Assembly: GCA_030835135.1 (NCBI GenBank)
Contig: JAUQWO010000006.1
Location: 1-64,000 of the forward strand
DNA from: Bacteroidota bacterium
GTDB lineage: Bacteria > Bacteroidota > Ignavibacteria > UBA10030 > UBA6906
DNA length: 64,000 nt
Reading direction: 5' to 3'
The translations under genes were made by a program, and so were the position numbers. Position 1 is the stretch's first letter. Each line of letters begins with the position of its first letter. The notes below the pieces were generated by a model. That model worked only from the letters and a program-made list of their open reading frames with translations. It did not search any database and was not told where the DNA came from. Below are positions 45,125 through 52,022 of the stretch, in pieces.

Positions 45125-46504
45125 TTATGTTAACGGGCGATCCACATGCAATTCGAATACCTGTCCGGCCGCGGGGTTCTTCGGCCTGATCGTAGCGGTC
45201 TCGGACGACACGATCGTCAGCGCCGTCAACACGATCATGATGATCATCGAGATCCAGAGCTGGATGAACTCGATGACGTTCTTCATCTTGTACGTCGTCT
45301 CTTTCTCGTAGTACTCCGCAAGTTGCAGCGCCGTGGTCTTGACCGTGCCGGTCTCCGCGCCGGAGTGGAAGCGGGAGACGGCGGTCTTCGTGAACACCCC
45401 GGTGGCTTCGAACGCCTCGGTGATACCGGCGCCCTTCTGGACCATGAGGGGGATCGCGATCGCCTTGATGCGCGCTTCCATGTACTTGTTGCCGCACGCC
45501 TCGGCGGCCATGCGGATGACCTCGATGTTCTCGCCCGAGCCGCTGTACAGGGCGTAGAAGACGCGGCAGAAGATCTCGATGGAGGTCTTATGCAGGAGCT
45601 GACCGATGACCGGGATGCTCCAGATGTACTGATCGCGCAACAGACGGCCCTTCTCGGTGGAGAGCCAGCGGACGAACAGCACCGTCGGGATCGTGAAGCC
45701 CAGGATGAGCCACAGCATGTTGGAGACCAGGAAGTCCGAGATCTGCAATGTCGTCTTGGTCATCGGCGGCAGATCGATCTTGAACTTCACGAACAGCTTG
45801 GCGGTGGCCGGGAAGATGTATCCGACATAGTAGATCACTGCACCGAACAGGACGGCGAGGGTGATGAGGGGCGTGATCAGGGCACTCTTCAGGTTCTTCT
45901 TGAATTCCGTCTGGCGCTCGAGGAACTTGGCGGTGCTCTCATAGATCTCGGCCATATTACCGCTCTTGGAGGCCAGCCCCAGCATGTGAGCGGCGAAGCG
46001 CCCGAGCACGGCCTCGTGCTTCACGAAGGCCTTCTCACTGTCGCGCCCCTGCTTCAATTCGATGTTGATGTCCTTGATCGCCTCGCGGAGGGTCCTGTTC
46101 TCGATGTCGTTGATCAGGAGCGCGAGGATCTCGTTGAACGGCAGCTTCTGCCGGATCAGGTCGGCGCTGACGCGCACGAACGTGACGATCTCCGTGGACG
46201 GCGGTTTGGCCTTGAATTCGAAGAGGCGTTTCTGCACGCTGATGACGCGGTAGCCCATCTTCGTGAGCGCTTCTTCGACCTCGGCGCGGGTGAAGGCCTT
46301 CTGTTCGCCCATGACGGGCTTCTCCGCACCGCGTTGGACCTTGTACATCCAGGTGGAGCGCGGGATCACATGGAGAAGTTTGAACTTGCGCGCCGTGGCA
46401 AGCTGTCCTGCCTTCTGTTTGGCGGACCGGATCGACTCCGCCTCGAGCAGACCCTGCACCGGCTTCCCGGCAAGCGTGATACCCTCTATCCTGAATTCTG
46501 GCAT
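45125..46504 (-). CDS. PilC/GspF-type inner-membrane platform protein
   Basis: A 459-residue platform protein. An N-terminal segment of about 100 residues (residues RIEGITLAGKPVQGLLEAES) precedes two GspF domains with FVRVSADLIRQKLPFNEILALL and IFCRVFYALYSGSGENIEVIRMAAEA, and hydrophobic helices at about 215 (LITLAVLFGAVIYYVGYIF), 275 and 420. It couples PilB to pilin extraction. ATG 46504 follows AGGTGG by 6 nt. The PilB gene begins 9 bp after its stop. An upstream GTG in frame would add three residues. Confidence 0.92.
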   Translation of the reverse strand: MPEFRIEGITLAGKPVQGLLEAESIRSAKQKAGQLATARKFKLLHVIPRSTWMYKVQRGAEKPVMGEQKAFTRAEVEEALTKMGYRVISVQKRLFEFKAKPPSTEIVTFVRVSADLIRQKLPFNEILALLINDIENRTLREAIKDINIELKQGRDSEKAFVKHEAVLGRFAAHMLGLASKSGNMAEIYESTAKFLERQTEFKKNLKSALITPLITLAVLFGAVIYYVGYIFPATAKLFVKFKIDLPPMTKTTLQISDFLVSNMLWLILGFTIPTVLFVRWLSTEKGRLLRDQYIWSIPVIGQLLHKTSIEIFCRVFYALYSGSGENIEVIRMAAEACGNKYMEARIKAIAIPLMVQKGAGITEAFEATGVFTKTAVSRFHSGAETGTVKTTALQLAEYYEKETTYKMKNVIEFIQLWISMIIMIVLTALTIVSSETATIRPKNPAAGQVFELHVDRPLT

Positions 46505-46658
46505 GCGTGCCACCTGTCAGTGTAATGAACTTCGTAAACGCGAAAAGGCACCTCTCCCTGGCGCTGATCTGTCGTCTCCCGGCTCCCACTCTCTGCCCTG
46601 GTGCCGACCACGTTTGGAAAAGGACCTCACCAACCCCAGCGGTTCTCCGTGCAGCCCG

Positions 46659-47045
46659 CTAGTTCAATTCCGAGACAAGGATCGAATCGGCACGCACCTG
46701 AACGGCCACCTTCACCGGATGGGCGCGATCATACCCGATCTCGATCCCGACGCCCTCGATCGTCACCTGGGTGCCGGTCGCGCCGGACACCGTGAACGAC
46801 CCGTTCTGATTCGCATCGGCTGTCGAGGTGAGAGTGAATCCCACAAAGGAATTGCCGCCACCACCGAGACACCGGGGCTTCTTCTGGTACACCTGCGCCT
46901 TCGAGGCATAGGCGGTCAGGTCATTGGCAATGGCATCACGATTGGCAGCAGCGGCACCGTCACCGAACATGATGACCCCGATGGAGATCATCAGTCCGAT
47001 CATCAGCACCCCTACTATCAGCAACAACATCTGCTGACTGCCCAT
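46659..47045 (-). CDS. MG-start pilin-like protein (second)
   Basis: A 128-residue small protein starting MGSQQMLLLIVGVLMIGLMI, a Met-Gly followed at once by a hydrophobic helix. Next is the shared block ANRDAIANDLTAYASKAQVY and a glycine-rich bend (CLGGGGNSF), then beta strands ending VRADSILVSELN. It is clearly paralogous to the 136-residue protein one gene upstream (shared ANRDA.xNDL, LGGGGN, VTIEGVGxE). It resembles a major pilin in size but lacks the standard leader and Glu5. There is no assignment to a known pilin family with confidence. Confidence 0.7.
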   Translation of the reverse strand: MGSQQMLLLIVGVLMIGLMISIGVIMFGDGAAAANRDAIANDLTAYASKAQVYQKKPRCLGGGGNSFVGFTLTSTADANQNGSFTVSGATGTQVTIEGVGIEIGYDRAHPVKVAVQVRADSILVSELN

Positions 47046-47096
47046 CGCTCGCCTGCTCCGTTAGTTCAGTGAACAACCACACCGTGAAGGAACATT

Positions 47097-47125
47097 GCAG
47101 GGGGGCCCCGACCGGGGCCCCCTGC
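47097..47125 (-). other. GC-rich hairpin between the two pilin-like genes
   Basis: A near-perfect stem of about 12 bp (one bulged G) around a short loop lies in the 90-bp gap after the first pilin-like gene. It has no T-run. Its position suggests a 3' stabiliser or a partial terminator that gives more of the first pilin than of the downstream genes. Confidence 0.5.
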
Positions 47126-47135
47126 GGGCACATCG

Positions 47136-47546
47136 TTAGTGCACGATCACGACGCTATCCGACCGCGTATTCGACACATGGATCTCCATGGTCACGTAGT
47201 TGGTCCCATCCACCATTTCCGTACCGACGCCCTGGAGCACCACACCCGTGGCATTACCGGCCGACGTGATGGAGTACGTGCCGTTGGCATTGGTTTCACG
47301 GTTCGTCAGCTTGCGCAGACCGGCGGCATCAGCAGTCAGGCCGGTGAAGTTGTTGCCACCACCACCGAGGGCTGTCGGGCGACGATAGAACTGCTGCGCA
47401 CGGGCCGCAAGGTTGACCAGGTCATTCGTGACCGCATCACGGTTCGCGCTGATCGCGTTGTCCGTGAACATCGTGATACCAACCGCCACTGCGATACCGA
47501 CAACGATGACGCCGAGGATGATCAGAAGAAGCTGCTGCTGTCCCAT
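47136..47546 (-). CDS. MG-start pilin-like protein (first; possible major pilin)
   Basis: A 136-residue protein beginning MGQQQLLLIILGVIVVGIAV, so the Gly-2 is followed by three Gln and a 20-residue hydrophobic helix. A helix with ANRDAVTNDLVNLAARAQQFY and a bend LGGGGNNF follow, then a beta domain ending VTMEIHVSNTRSDSVVIVH. It is first of the two small pilin-like genes and has a good AAGGAG site. It may be the major subunit. No Glu5 and no processed leader of the usual length are present, so processing, if it occurs, would be after Gly-2. Family membership is not established. Confidence 0.72.
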   Translation of the reverse strand: MGQQQLLLIILGVIVVGIAVAVGITMFTDNAISANRDAVTNDLVNLAARAQQFYRRPTALGGGGNNFTGLTADAAGLRKLTNRETNANGTYSITSAGNATGVVLQGVGTEMVDGTNYVTMEIHVSNTRSDSVVIVH

Positions 47547-47714
47547 GATGTAACTCCTTTATGATGTTGGTGGTGTTAGCGAACTACAGTGTTGTGTGCG
47601 ACTTCGTTCGTTGGTTGGTAGAAGAGCAAGCGCTGTGCCAACGTCACACTCACCGGCCCGTCTCCAATGCCGCGCGAAATCGCGGGAACAGCACATCCGG
47701 CACGGATCACTTTT

Positions 47715-47738
47715 ACCGCATGCGGTCAATCTGACCGC
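47715..47738. other. palindromic hairpins upstream of the pilin genes
   Basis: ACCGCATGCGGT (47715-47726) is a perfect 12-bp palindrome. It overlaps an adjoining hairpin GCGGTCA/TGACCGC (47722-47728 with 47732-47738). Both lie in the 235-bp gap between the degenerate PilB gene and the first pilin. They may be a regulator site or an intrinsic terminator without a T-run; the rest of the gap shows nothing else I recognise. Confidence 0.4.
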
Positions 47739-47781
47739 CATCGTTTGTAGGAATGGTATGGACTTCGGTGTCATGAACGCA

Positions 47782-49590
47782 TCACACGGTGAATGCAAGG
47801 AGTTCCTCGACCGTTGTCGAGCCCGCGACGAACAGATCCTGCGCCTGCCGCGACATGGTGACCAATCCGCCCACCTCCGCTGCCGCCTCGATCTGAGAGT
47901 CATCCGCATGCCCCGCTTCCTGCACGAGTACGTGCCGTACCTCCTGCGTCATCGCGAATGCCTCGTAGAGCATCCATCGACTGCTATACCCTCCCTTGCA
48001 ATCGATGCACCCCACCGCACGGTAGGTCACCGGCGGTTCCACCTTCACCCGCAATCGTTCGAGCTGCTCCATCTGCAGATTCTCGGGGTACGGCTTGCGG
48101 CACCGCGGACACAACAAGCGCAGCGACTGCTGGGCGACGATCCCCGTGACGGCTTCGGATGCGCGGAATGGAGACCCACACAGATCGATCAGATGCGTGA
48201 GTGCCTTGGCTGCACTCCGGACCGGGAGGGTAGCAAGGACCATGTGGCCGATATTGGCCAACCGCACCGCGATCTCCGCCCTGCCCGGCGTCGTAAGATC
48301 ACCGAGCATGATGATGTCAGGGTCGTGATCGGTGATGATCGCTAACGCGTCATCGGCGCTCAGCCGTGGATTCAATTTGACCTGCCGGGCTCCGTCGATG
48401 ATGAACTGCGTGCGGTCCTGGATGACGAGCGCGTTCACGGCATTCTTTATCAACGCACGGAGCACTGCAACCTGTGTTGATGCCGCGCCGTCACGTGCAC
48501 TCCCGGCGAAGACCAACAACCCATGCGACGCCGCCATCGCGTTGCGGATCACGCGGTCCACATGCGGGTCACACCCGAGGCCGTCGAGACCGGGGAGGAT
48601 GTTCGCATCGCGGAAGATGCGCAGCACGATCGACTCGAAGCGCGATTGACTGTCGCGCGTCAGGAGTGGCAGCACGGAGACCGCGATGCGCACCGGAACA
48701 TTCTCCACCGTGCGTTCGATCGTCCCCTGCTGCGCGGCCTGCCGTTCGTACCGGTCGATCCCGATCGACCGCTCCTTCAGCGCTGTCGCGACCGCTTCGC
48801 ACCGGACATCATCGATCGATGCCCAGAGGGCGAGATGGCCATCGAGACGGAACATGACCTCGGTCTTCCGCGAACCGCGCGGCGTGATGTGCACCTCCGA
48901 AGCGTTCGAGCGGATCGCATCGAGGATCACGTTGTCGATCTGCACGTTGATCTTCGCGCGCGCGATCTCCCGGTCCATCAGCGACTCGAAGTCACCTTCC
49001 GAGACCTTGGCGGCCGCGGTCGCGGCCGGATCGGCAGTGTCCTTGGCATTGCTGGAGGAGACCTGACGCCAGTACTCGGCCCATTCAGCCTCCTTCATGT
49101 AGCAGATCTCGAACCGCTTATACGGAAAAACCCTTGCAAATTCATGTATTTCGCGGTCTGCCGGGTTCGGCGTGACGAGCACGACCTTGTCGGGCTGGTT
49201 CTCCGCGATGTCAAACGGGAGGAGCTTCAGCTTGAGCAGCTGCTGGAAGGTCGCCTCCGGCAGGCTCCGCACGATCTTGTGCACGTCAGAGAGCAGGAGC
49301 CGGCGCACGCTCCTGTCGAGCAGCGTGACGGTGCGGAACGCATAGTATTGGGCCACGGCCTGGCGCAGCGGATCGGCGGGAACATTCAGGACCTGTTCGA
49401 GGATCTCAACGAGTCCGCGCTTGTCCTTCTCGTTCTTCCGTTTCCACTCGGTGGCATCGACCGCATGCTGCTTGCTGATGACGCCGCTGCGCGCGAGGTG
49501 CTCGAGCAGGGACGTCAGCGGTGGCGCTGCACCGGCAGGCGCCGATCGCGGGACCGGCGCATTTTCTACCGTCTCGAACGGAGCGTCCAT
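47782..49590 (-). CDS. degenerate PilB/GspE-like protein, ATPase motifs lost
   Basis: A protein of about 602 residues collinear with the active PilB downstream, but with its catalytic motifs gone. Walker A, normally GPTGSGKST, is GSARDGAAST (Lys to Ala); Asp box VEDPVEY is IQDRTQF; Walker B GEMRD is GDLTT; His box STLHTND is ATLPVRS. The zinc pairs CPRC (about 494-497) and CIDC (about 528-531) are retained. It therefore cannot hydrolyse ATP like PilB and is more likely a regulator or an assembly subunit. ATG 49590 overlaps the REC stop by one base (TGATG); a GTG at 49593 overlaps by four. It is co-translated with the receiver protein. Confidence 0.85.
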   Translation of the reverse strand: MDAPFETVENAPVPRSAPAGAAPPLTSLLEHLARSGVISKQHAVDATEWKRKNEKDKRGLVEILEQVLNVPADPLRQAVAQYYAFRTVTLLDRSVRRLLLSDVHKIVRSLPEATFQQLLKLKLLPFDIAENQPDKVVLVTPNPADREIHEFARVFPYKRFEICYMKEAEWAEYWRQVSSSNAKDTADPAATAAAKVSEGDFESLMDREIARAKINVQIDNVILDAIRSNASEVHITPRGSRKTEVMFRLDGHLALWASIDDVRCEAVATALKERSIGIDRYERQAAQQGTIERTVENVPVRIAVSVLPLLTRDSQSRFESIVLRIFRDANILPGLDGLGCDPHVDRVIRNAMAASHGLLVFAGSARDGAASTQVAVLRALIKNAVNALVIQDRTQFIIDGARQVKLNPRLSADDALAIITDHDPDIIMLGDLTTPGRAEIAVRLANIGHMVLATLPVRSAAKALTHLIDLCGSPFRASEAVTGIVAQQSLRLLCPRCRKPYPENLQMEQLERLRVKVEPPVTYRAVGCIDCKGGYSSRWMLYEAFAMTQEVRHVLVQEAGHADDSQIEAAAEVGGLVTMSRQAQDLFVAGSTTVEELLAFTV

Positions 49591-49970
49591 CACTGCGCCT
49601 CGGGTTCGATCGTGCGGCGGAGCGAGTCGATCAATGTGAGGACCTTGTCGATCGGTGTGGTCTTGCTGAAAAAGAAATCACGGTCCGGATCCACGACGAG
49701 GTTGCGTGTGCTCTCGTCGTCGTACCCGGACATGAAGATGAAGGGGATGTCGGGAGCGTCCGTGAACTCGCGGACGTAGTCATGGAACCGGACGCCGTCG
49801 AGCGTCGGCATGAAGACGTCAGAGATGATCACATCGGCCTTGTCGAATTCAAGGGCCTCGCGCGCTTGTTTGCCATTCTCTGCAAGGAGGACCTCATAAC
49901 CCGAATCACGGAGAACTTCCCCCATGACATTGAGGTAGCCTCGTTCGTCGTCCACAAGCAGGATCTTCAT
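49590..49970 (-). CDS. single-domain response regulator (REC only)
   Basis: A 126-residue receiver with no output domain. Acid pocket VDDE near residues 6-9, phosphoacceptor Asp in DVIISDVFMP (about D51), Ser/Thr in FMSGYD and the conserved Lys in FFSKTT. It overlaps the degenerate PilB gene, so the two are probably made in fixed proportion. A standalone REC with a PilB-like partner suggests that phosphorylation gates pilus assembly. No cognate kinase is adjacent; the hybrid kinases elsewhere in the window are candidates. It is the first gene of the pilus-like cluster. No strong promoter was recognised in the 230 bp before it. Confidence 0.88.
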   Translation of the reverse strand: MKILLVDDERGYLNVMGEVLRDSGYEVLLAENGKQAREALEFDKADVIISDVFMPTLDGVRFHDYVREFTDAPDIPFIFMSGYDDESTRNLVVDPDRDFFFSKTTPIDKVLTLIDSLRRTIEPEAQ

Positions 49971-50202
49971 GCCTTCTCACCTTTGCTGGTACATAGACCA
50001 CTATCATTGCTGGCGAAATTATCGCAATAACTGCGCCAGAATCCGGAGTGAAAATGGCTGGAAATCGATGGAAGAGCGAAATTGAGGAGAAGGGGGGAAA
50101 TGGAGCGCGAAAACGCGTACATTGACTGTGGTTGCGGCGGGACTTCGTTCCGATGAAGGACATCGGAACTCAGCCTGCGAATGCAGCGGGATGGTGTCCT
50201 CG

Positions 50203-50276
50203 TGGGCCCTGCAGGACTTGAACCTGCGACCGACAGATTATGAGTCTGCTGCTCTAACCAACTGAGCTAAGGGCCC
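50203..50276 (-). tRNA. tRNA-Ile2 (anticodon CAT, lysidine type)
   Basis: A 74-nt minus-strand tRNA with acceptor GGGCCCT/AGGGCCC (50270-50276 and 50204-50210) and anticodon loop CTCATAA reading CAT. The body (CTTAGCTCAGTTGGTTAGAGC, GACTCATAATC, GGTTCAAGTCC) matches the minor Ile-CAU tRNA rather than initiator or elongator Met. CCA is not encoded. It needs a tRNA(Ile)-lysidine synthetase elsewhere. Confidence 0.88.
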
Positions 50277-50312
50277 GGGTGTCTCGTGATGCAGGGAAGG
50301 CATCACGGACAA

Positions 50313-50341
50313 AATATACGAAACCATGGGGTCTACGGCAA
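50313..50341 (-). promoter_or_regulatory. promoter of tRNA-Ile2
   Basis: On the minus strand TTGCCG (50336-50341), 17 bp, TATATT (50313-50318), 37 bp before the tRNA start. A hairpin CGTGATGC/GCATCACG (50285-50307) lies in the leader. Confidence 0.7.
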
Positions 50342-50513
50342 GGACGGAAAAATCGCCAAGAAAGTGGCGGGCATGTCCGCTCATGCCCTCCGGCACAACA
50401 TCCGGACTCCCGGTGCGATATATTGGAACCACAGCGTTACACGGCTGCAACGCACTACCTGCGGGAGATCCGCCCCGCTCCAGAGATCACGAGGACACAC
50501 TCAGGACCATATC

Positions 50514-50693
50514 ATGAAAAAGGCCACTCACGCCGATGCCGTGCTTATCGCACGCTCCATGAACATGAAAGTTGATGTCGTATGGGACATCATCGGGGGG
50601 ATGAATTATTCGTCCTATTCCGAGCTGGTGATGGCGGTGCTCATCTGCCTCAAGCCACTCCCCATCGAGCGTCTCAGCTCCCCGGGCAAATGA
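50514..50693 (+). CDS. small protein, paralogue A (59 residues)
   Basis: Starts MKKATHADAVLIARSMNMKVDVVWDIIGG and runs on for 30 more residues. It has no transmembrane segment or signal. It is paralogous to the 61-residue protein one gene downstream: both share RATHA-A/D-A-V, a helix with VARAL/IARSM, (V)VW-x-I/V, a Gly turn and a YT/YS-x-L-V helix. AGGA lies about 7 nt before the ATG, and a TATATT (50419-50424) upstream could be a -10. The predicted fold is a small helical bundle, perhaps a nucleic-acid- or protein-binding domain. No family recognised. Confidence 0.65.
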   Translation: MKKATHADAVLIARSMNMKVDVVWDIIGGMNYSSYSELVMAVLICLKPLPIERLSSPGK

Positions 50694-50731
50694 TACATTC
50701 TCGTCGCGCTAATAACGGAGATAGGGTTGTG

Positions 50732-50917
50732 ATGGACCATCGTAGAGCCACCCATGCCGAAGCCGTGTATGTCGCCCGCGCCCTGAACCTGCCCATCGAA
50801 ACGGTCTGGCAGGTCGTGCAGGGACGGCCCTATGCAACATACACGGACCTTGAACTCGTCGTCCACGCTGCCGCCCTGCGCCGCCCAACGGACCAGCAAC
50901 GGTCGGCATCACGCTGA
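50732..50917 (+). CDS. small protein, paralogue B (61 residues)
   Basis: Begins MDHRRATHAEAVYVARALNLPIETVWQ and continues for about 34 residues. Paralogous to the preceding 59-residue protein by shared motifs and equal length. The tail is basic (PTDQQRSASR), whereas paralogue A has a shorter tail. GGAG is 11 nt before ATG 50732; an in-frame GTG at 50729 has better spacing (8 nt). The two genes lie 38 bp apart in the same direction and are probably co-expressed. Function unknown. Confidence 0.65.
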   Translation: MDHRRATHAEAVYVARALNLPIETVWQVVQGRPYATYTDLELVVHAAALRRPTDQQRSASR

Positions 50918-50939
50918 GATCCTCAGCCCCGGGGTTCTG

Positions 50940-50968
50940 TTGACATCCACTCGGGATTTCCTTACATT
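50940..50968 (+). promoter_or_regulatory. promoter of the zinc-ribbon/rpsU genes
   Basis: TTGACA (50940-50945), 17 bp, TACATT (50963-50968). This gives a leader of about 85 nt before ATG 51063, with an AGGAGG-like site (CAGGAGG) just before that ATG. Confidence 0.7.
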
Positions 50969-51062
50969 ATGAAACGATTCTCTGCACTACCCGCCCGGGA
51001 TCCAGGGTCCTCAGTTACGCCTCGCCGGGACTGTACTGCACCGTTTTTCGCAGGAGGTTCAC

Positions 51063-51455
51063 ATGGCAAAAGGAAAATACATTGTGCATCACTGTGGTCA
51101 TTGCGACCGTGATGCGCGGATGGAACTGATTGGATCAGCGGAAAATCAGCCCGACCGTTCCTGGTATCGCTGCACGCGATGCCGGCACGTGTCGCTGATC
51201 AACCTGGAAGAACTGAAGCGGGAAATAGAGGTGGCAAAGAAGAAGCTGGAACGCACTGACGCCGCCGACTATGAACCCGGCAAGACCTATCGGGTCGGAG
51301 AAGCGATCTTTCATACGGATTGGGACGATATCGGCAAGATCATCTCCAAGGAACGCACCTCCGGCGGCGGTAGCGCCATCGTGGTGTCGTTCGAGCGGCT
51401 CGGCGAACGCCGGCTTCTGGAGAATGTGGCCATCGATCCCGAACCCCAAGAATGA
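51063..51455 (+). CDS. zinc-ribbon protein upstream of rpsU
   Basis: A 130-residue protein. The N-terminus has two cysteine pairs, CGHC (11-14) and CTRC (37-40), forming a probable zinc ribbon. A charged helix (LEELKREIEVAKKKLERT) follows, then a beta-rich domain YRVGEAIFHTDWDDIGKIIS and VVSFERLGERRLLENV that resembles an RNA-polymerase-binding Tudor-like (CarD-like) fold. Strong SD AGGAGG lies 5-6 nt upstream. It precedes rpsU by 21 bp in the same transcript. A transcription- or translation-linked role is inferred; the family is not identified. Confidence 0.65.
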   Translation: MAKGKYIVHHCGHCDRDARMELIGSAENQPDRSWYRCTRCRHVSLINLEELKREIEVAKKKLERTDAADYEPGKTYRVGEAIFHTDWDDIGKIISKERTSGGGSAIVVSFERLGERRLLENVAIDPEPQE

Positions 51456-51462
51456 CCCCGAA

Positions 51463-51470
51463 GGGAGGTG
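51463..51470 (+). promoter_or_regulatory. unusually strong Shine-Dalgarno site of rpsU
   Basis: GGGAGGTG lies 6 nt before TTG 51477, a near-full match to the anti-SD. It decides the rpsU start, because an in-frame GTG overlaps the SD itself and is unlikely to be used. Confidence 0.7.
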
Positions 51471-51476
51471 TATCGA

Positions 51477-51671
51477 TTGGTCGGCATTGTCGTTTCAGAG
51501 AATGAACCCATCGATCGTGCGATAAAGCGTTTCAAGAAGAAGTACGAGCGCTCTGGCGTACTGAAAGAGTTCAAGAAGCGCGCCTATTTCACGAAGCCCT
51601 CCGTCAAGAAACGGATGAAGCGTCTGAAAGCCATCCGTCGCGCACTGCGCAACGCAGCAGAAGCATCCTGA
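51477..51671 (+). CDS. rpsU: 30S ribosomal protein S21
   Basis: A 64-residue basic protein, [27 protein letters not shown], continuing with [24 protein letters not shown] and a basic tail, as in bS21. It binds the 30S platform near the 3' end of 16S rRNA. I chose TTG 51477 because it aligns with the family N-terminus (Met-Val/Pro-x-V-x-V) and has GGGAGGTG 6 nt upstream. The alternative GTG 51468 would place the start inside the SD. It follows the zinc-ribbon gene and is capped by a very strong terminator. Confidence 0.95.
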   Translation: MVGIVVSENEPIDRAIKRFKKKYERSGVLKEFKKRAYFTKPSVKKRMKRLKAIRRALRNAAEAS

Positions 51672-51676
51672 TGGAC

Positions 51677-51710
51677 AACAAAGAACCCACCTTCCGGTGG
51701 GTTCTTTGTT
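51677..51710. terminator. strong bidirectional terminator after rpsU
   Basis: A 15-bp perfect stem (51677-51691 with 51696-51710) closes on the tetraloop TTCC. On the plus strand the stem ends in CTTTGTT followed by GTTGT. On the minus strand it is likewise T-rich, so it can also end the convergent H1-like transcript. Confidence 0.85.
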
Positions 51711-51782
51711 GTTGTACTCTGCTGCGGCAGATCCGCCCCCCCTCCGGCAATCCGGGAAGGGTGGAAACTACCCCGGGCGGGA

Positions 51783-51992
51783 TTACTCCTGCGGACCTTC
51801 GGCTGCCGGAGCGCCACCATCTGCCGCCTTGCGCTCCTGCACCTCCTTGCGGATCTCCTGCGCCTTCCGCTTCAGTTCGTTCATGTGCTTGCGCACACGC
51901 GTCCCGGCGGACTTGTTCCCCTTCTCATAGAATTTTACGAAGTCCTTCTCGAACGTCGCAAGAAGGTCTTTCAGTTCCTGAAGTCTGTCCAT
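51783..51992 (-). CDS. histone H1-like (Hc1-type) DNA-binding protein
   Basis: A 69-residue, Lys-rich, helical protein. It starts MDRLQELKDLLATFEKDFVKFYEKGN and continues with KSAGTRVRKHMNELKRKAQEIRKEVQE and an Ala-rich acidic tail. This matches the small histone H1-like family known from Bacteroidota, related to the N-terminal part of chlamydial Hc1. It probably binds and compacts DNA. GGAGGG lies about 8 nt before the ATG. The gene ends 73 bp before the convergent rpsU terminator and begins 30 bp after the deoxyhypusine-synthase-like stop, so it may share that promoter. Confidence 0.82.
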   Translation of the reverse strand: MDRLQELKDLLATFEKDFVKFYEKGNKSAGTRVRKHMNELKRKAQEIRKEVQERKAADGGAPAAEGPQE

Positions 51993-52022
51993 CGGTGTCC
52001 CTCCTTGGGATGGATGATTGAT

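Noticed and set aside
43304-45133. 609-codon open frame on the plus strand over pilB
   Set aside because: Antisense to a gene with intact Walker A, Walker B and zinc motifs. It is rich in His/Arg/Asp and Leu, with no recognised motif.
50285-50307. Hairpin near tRNA-Ile2 considered as a terminator
   Set aside because: It lies upstream of the tRNA in its leader, after the promoter, and has no T-run, so it is not a terminator for a gene.
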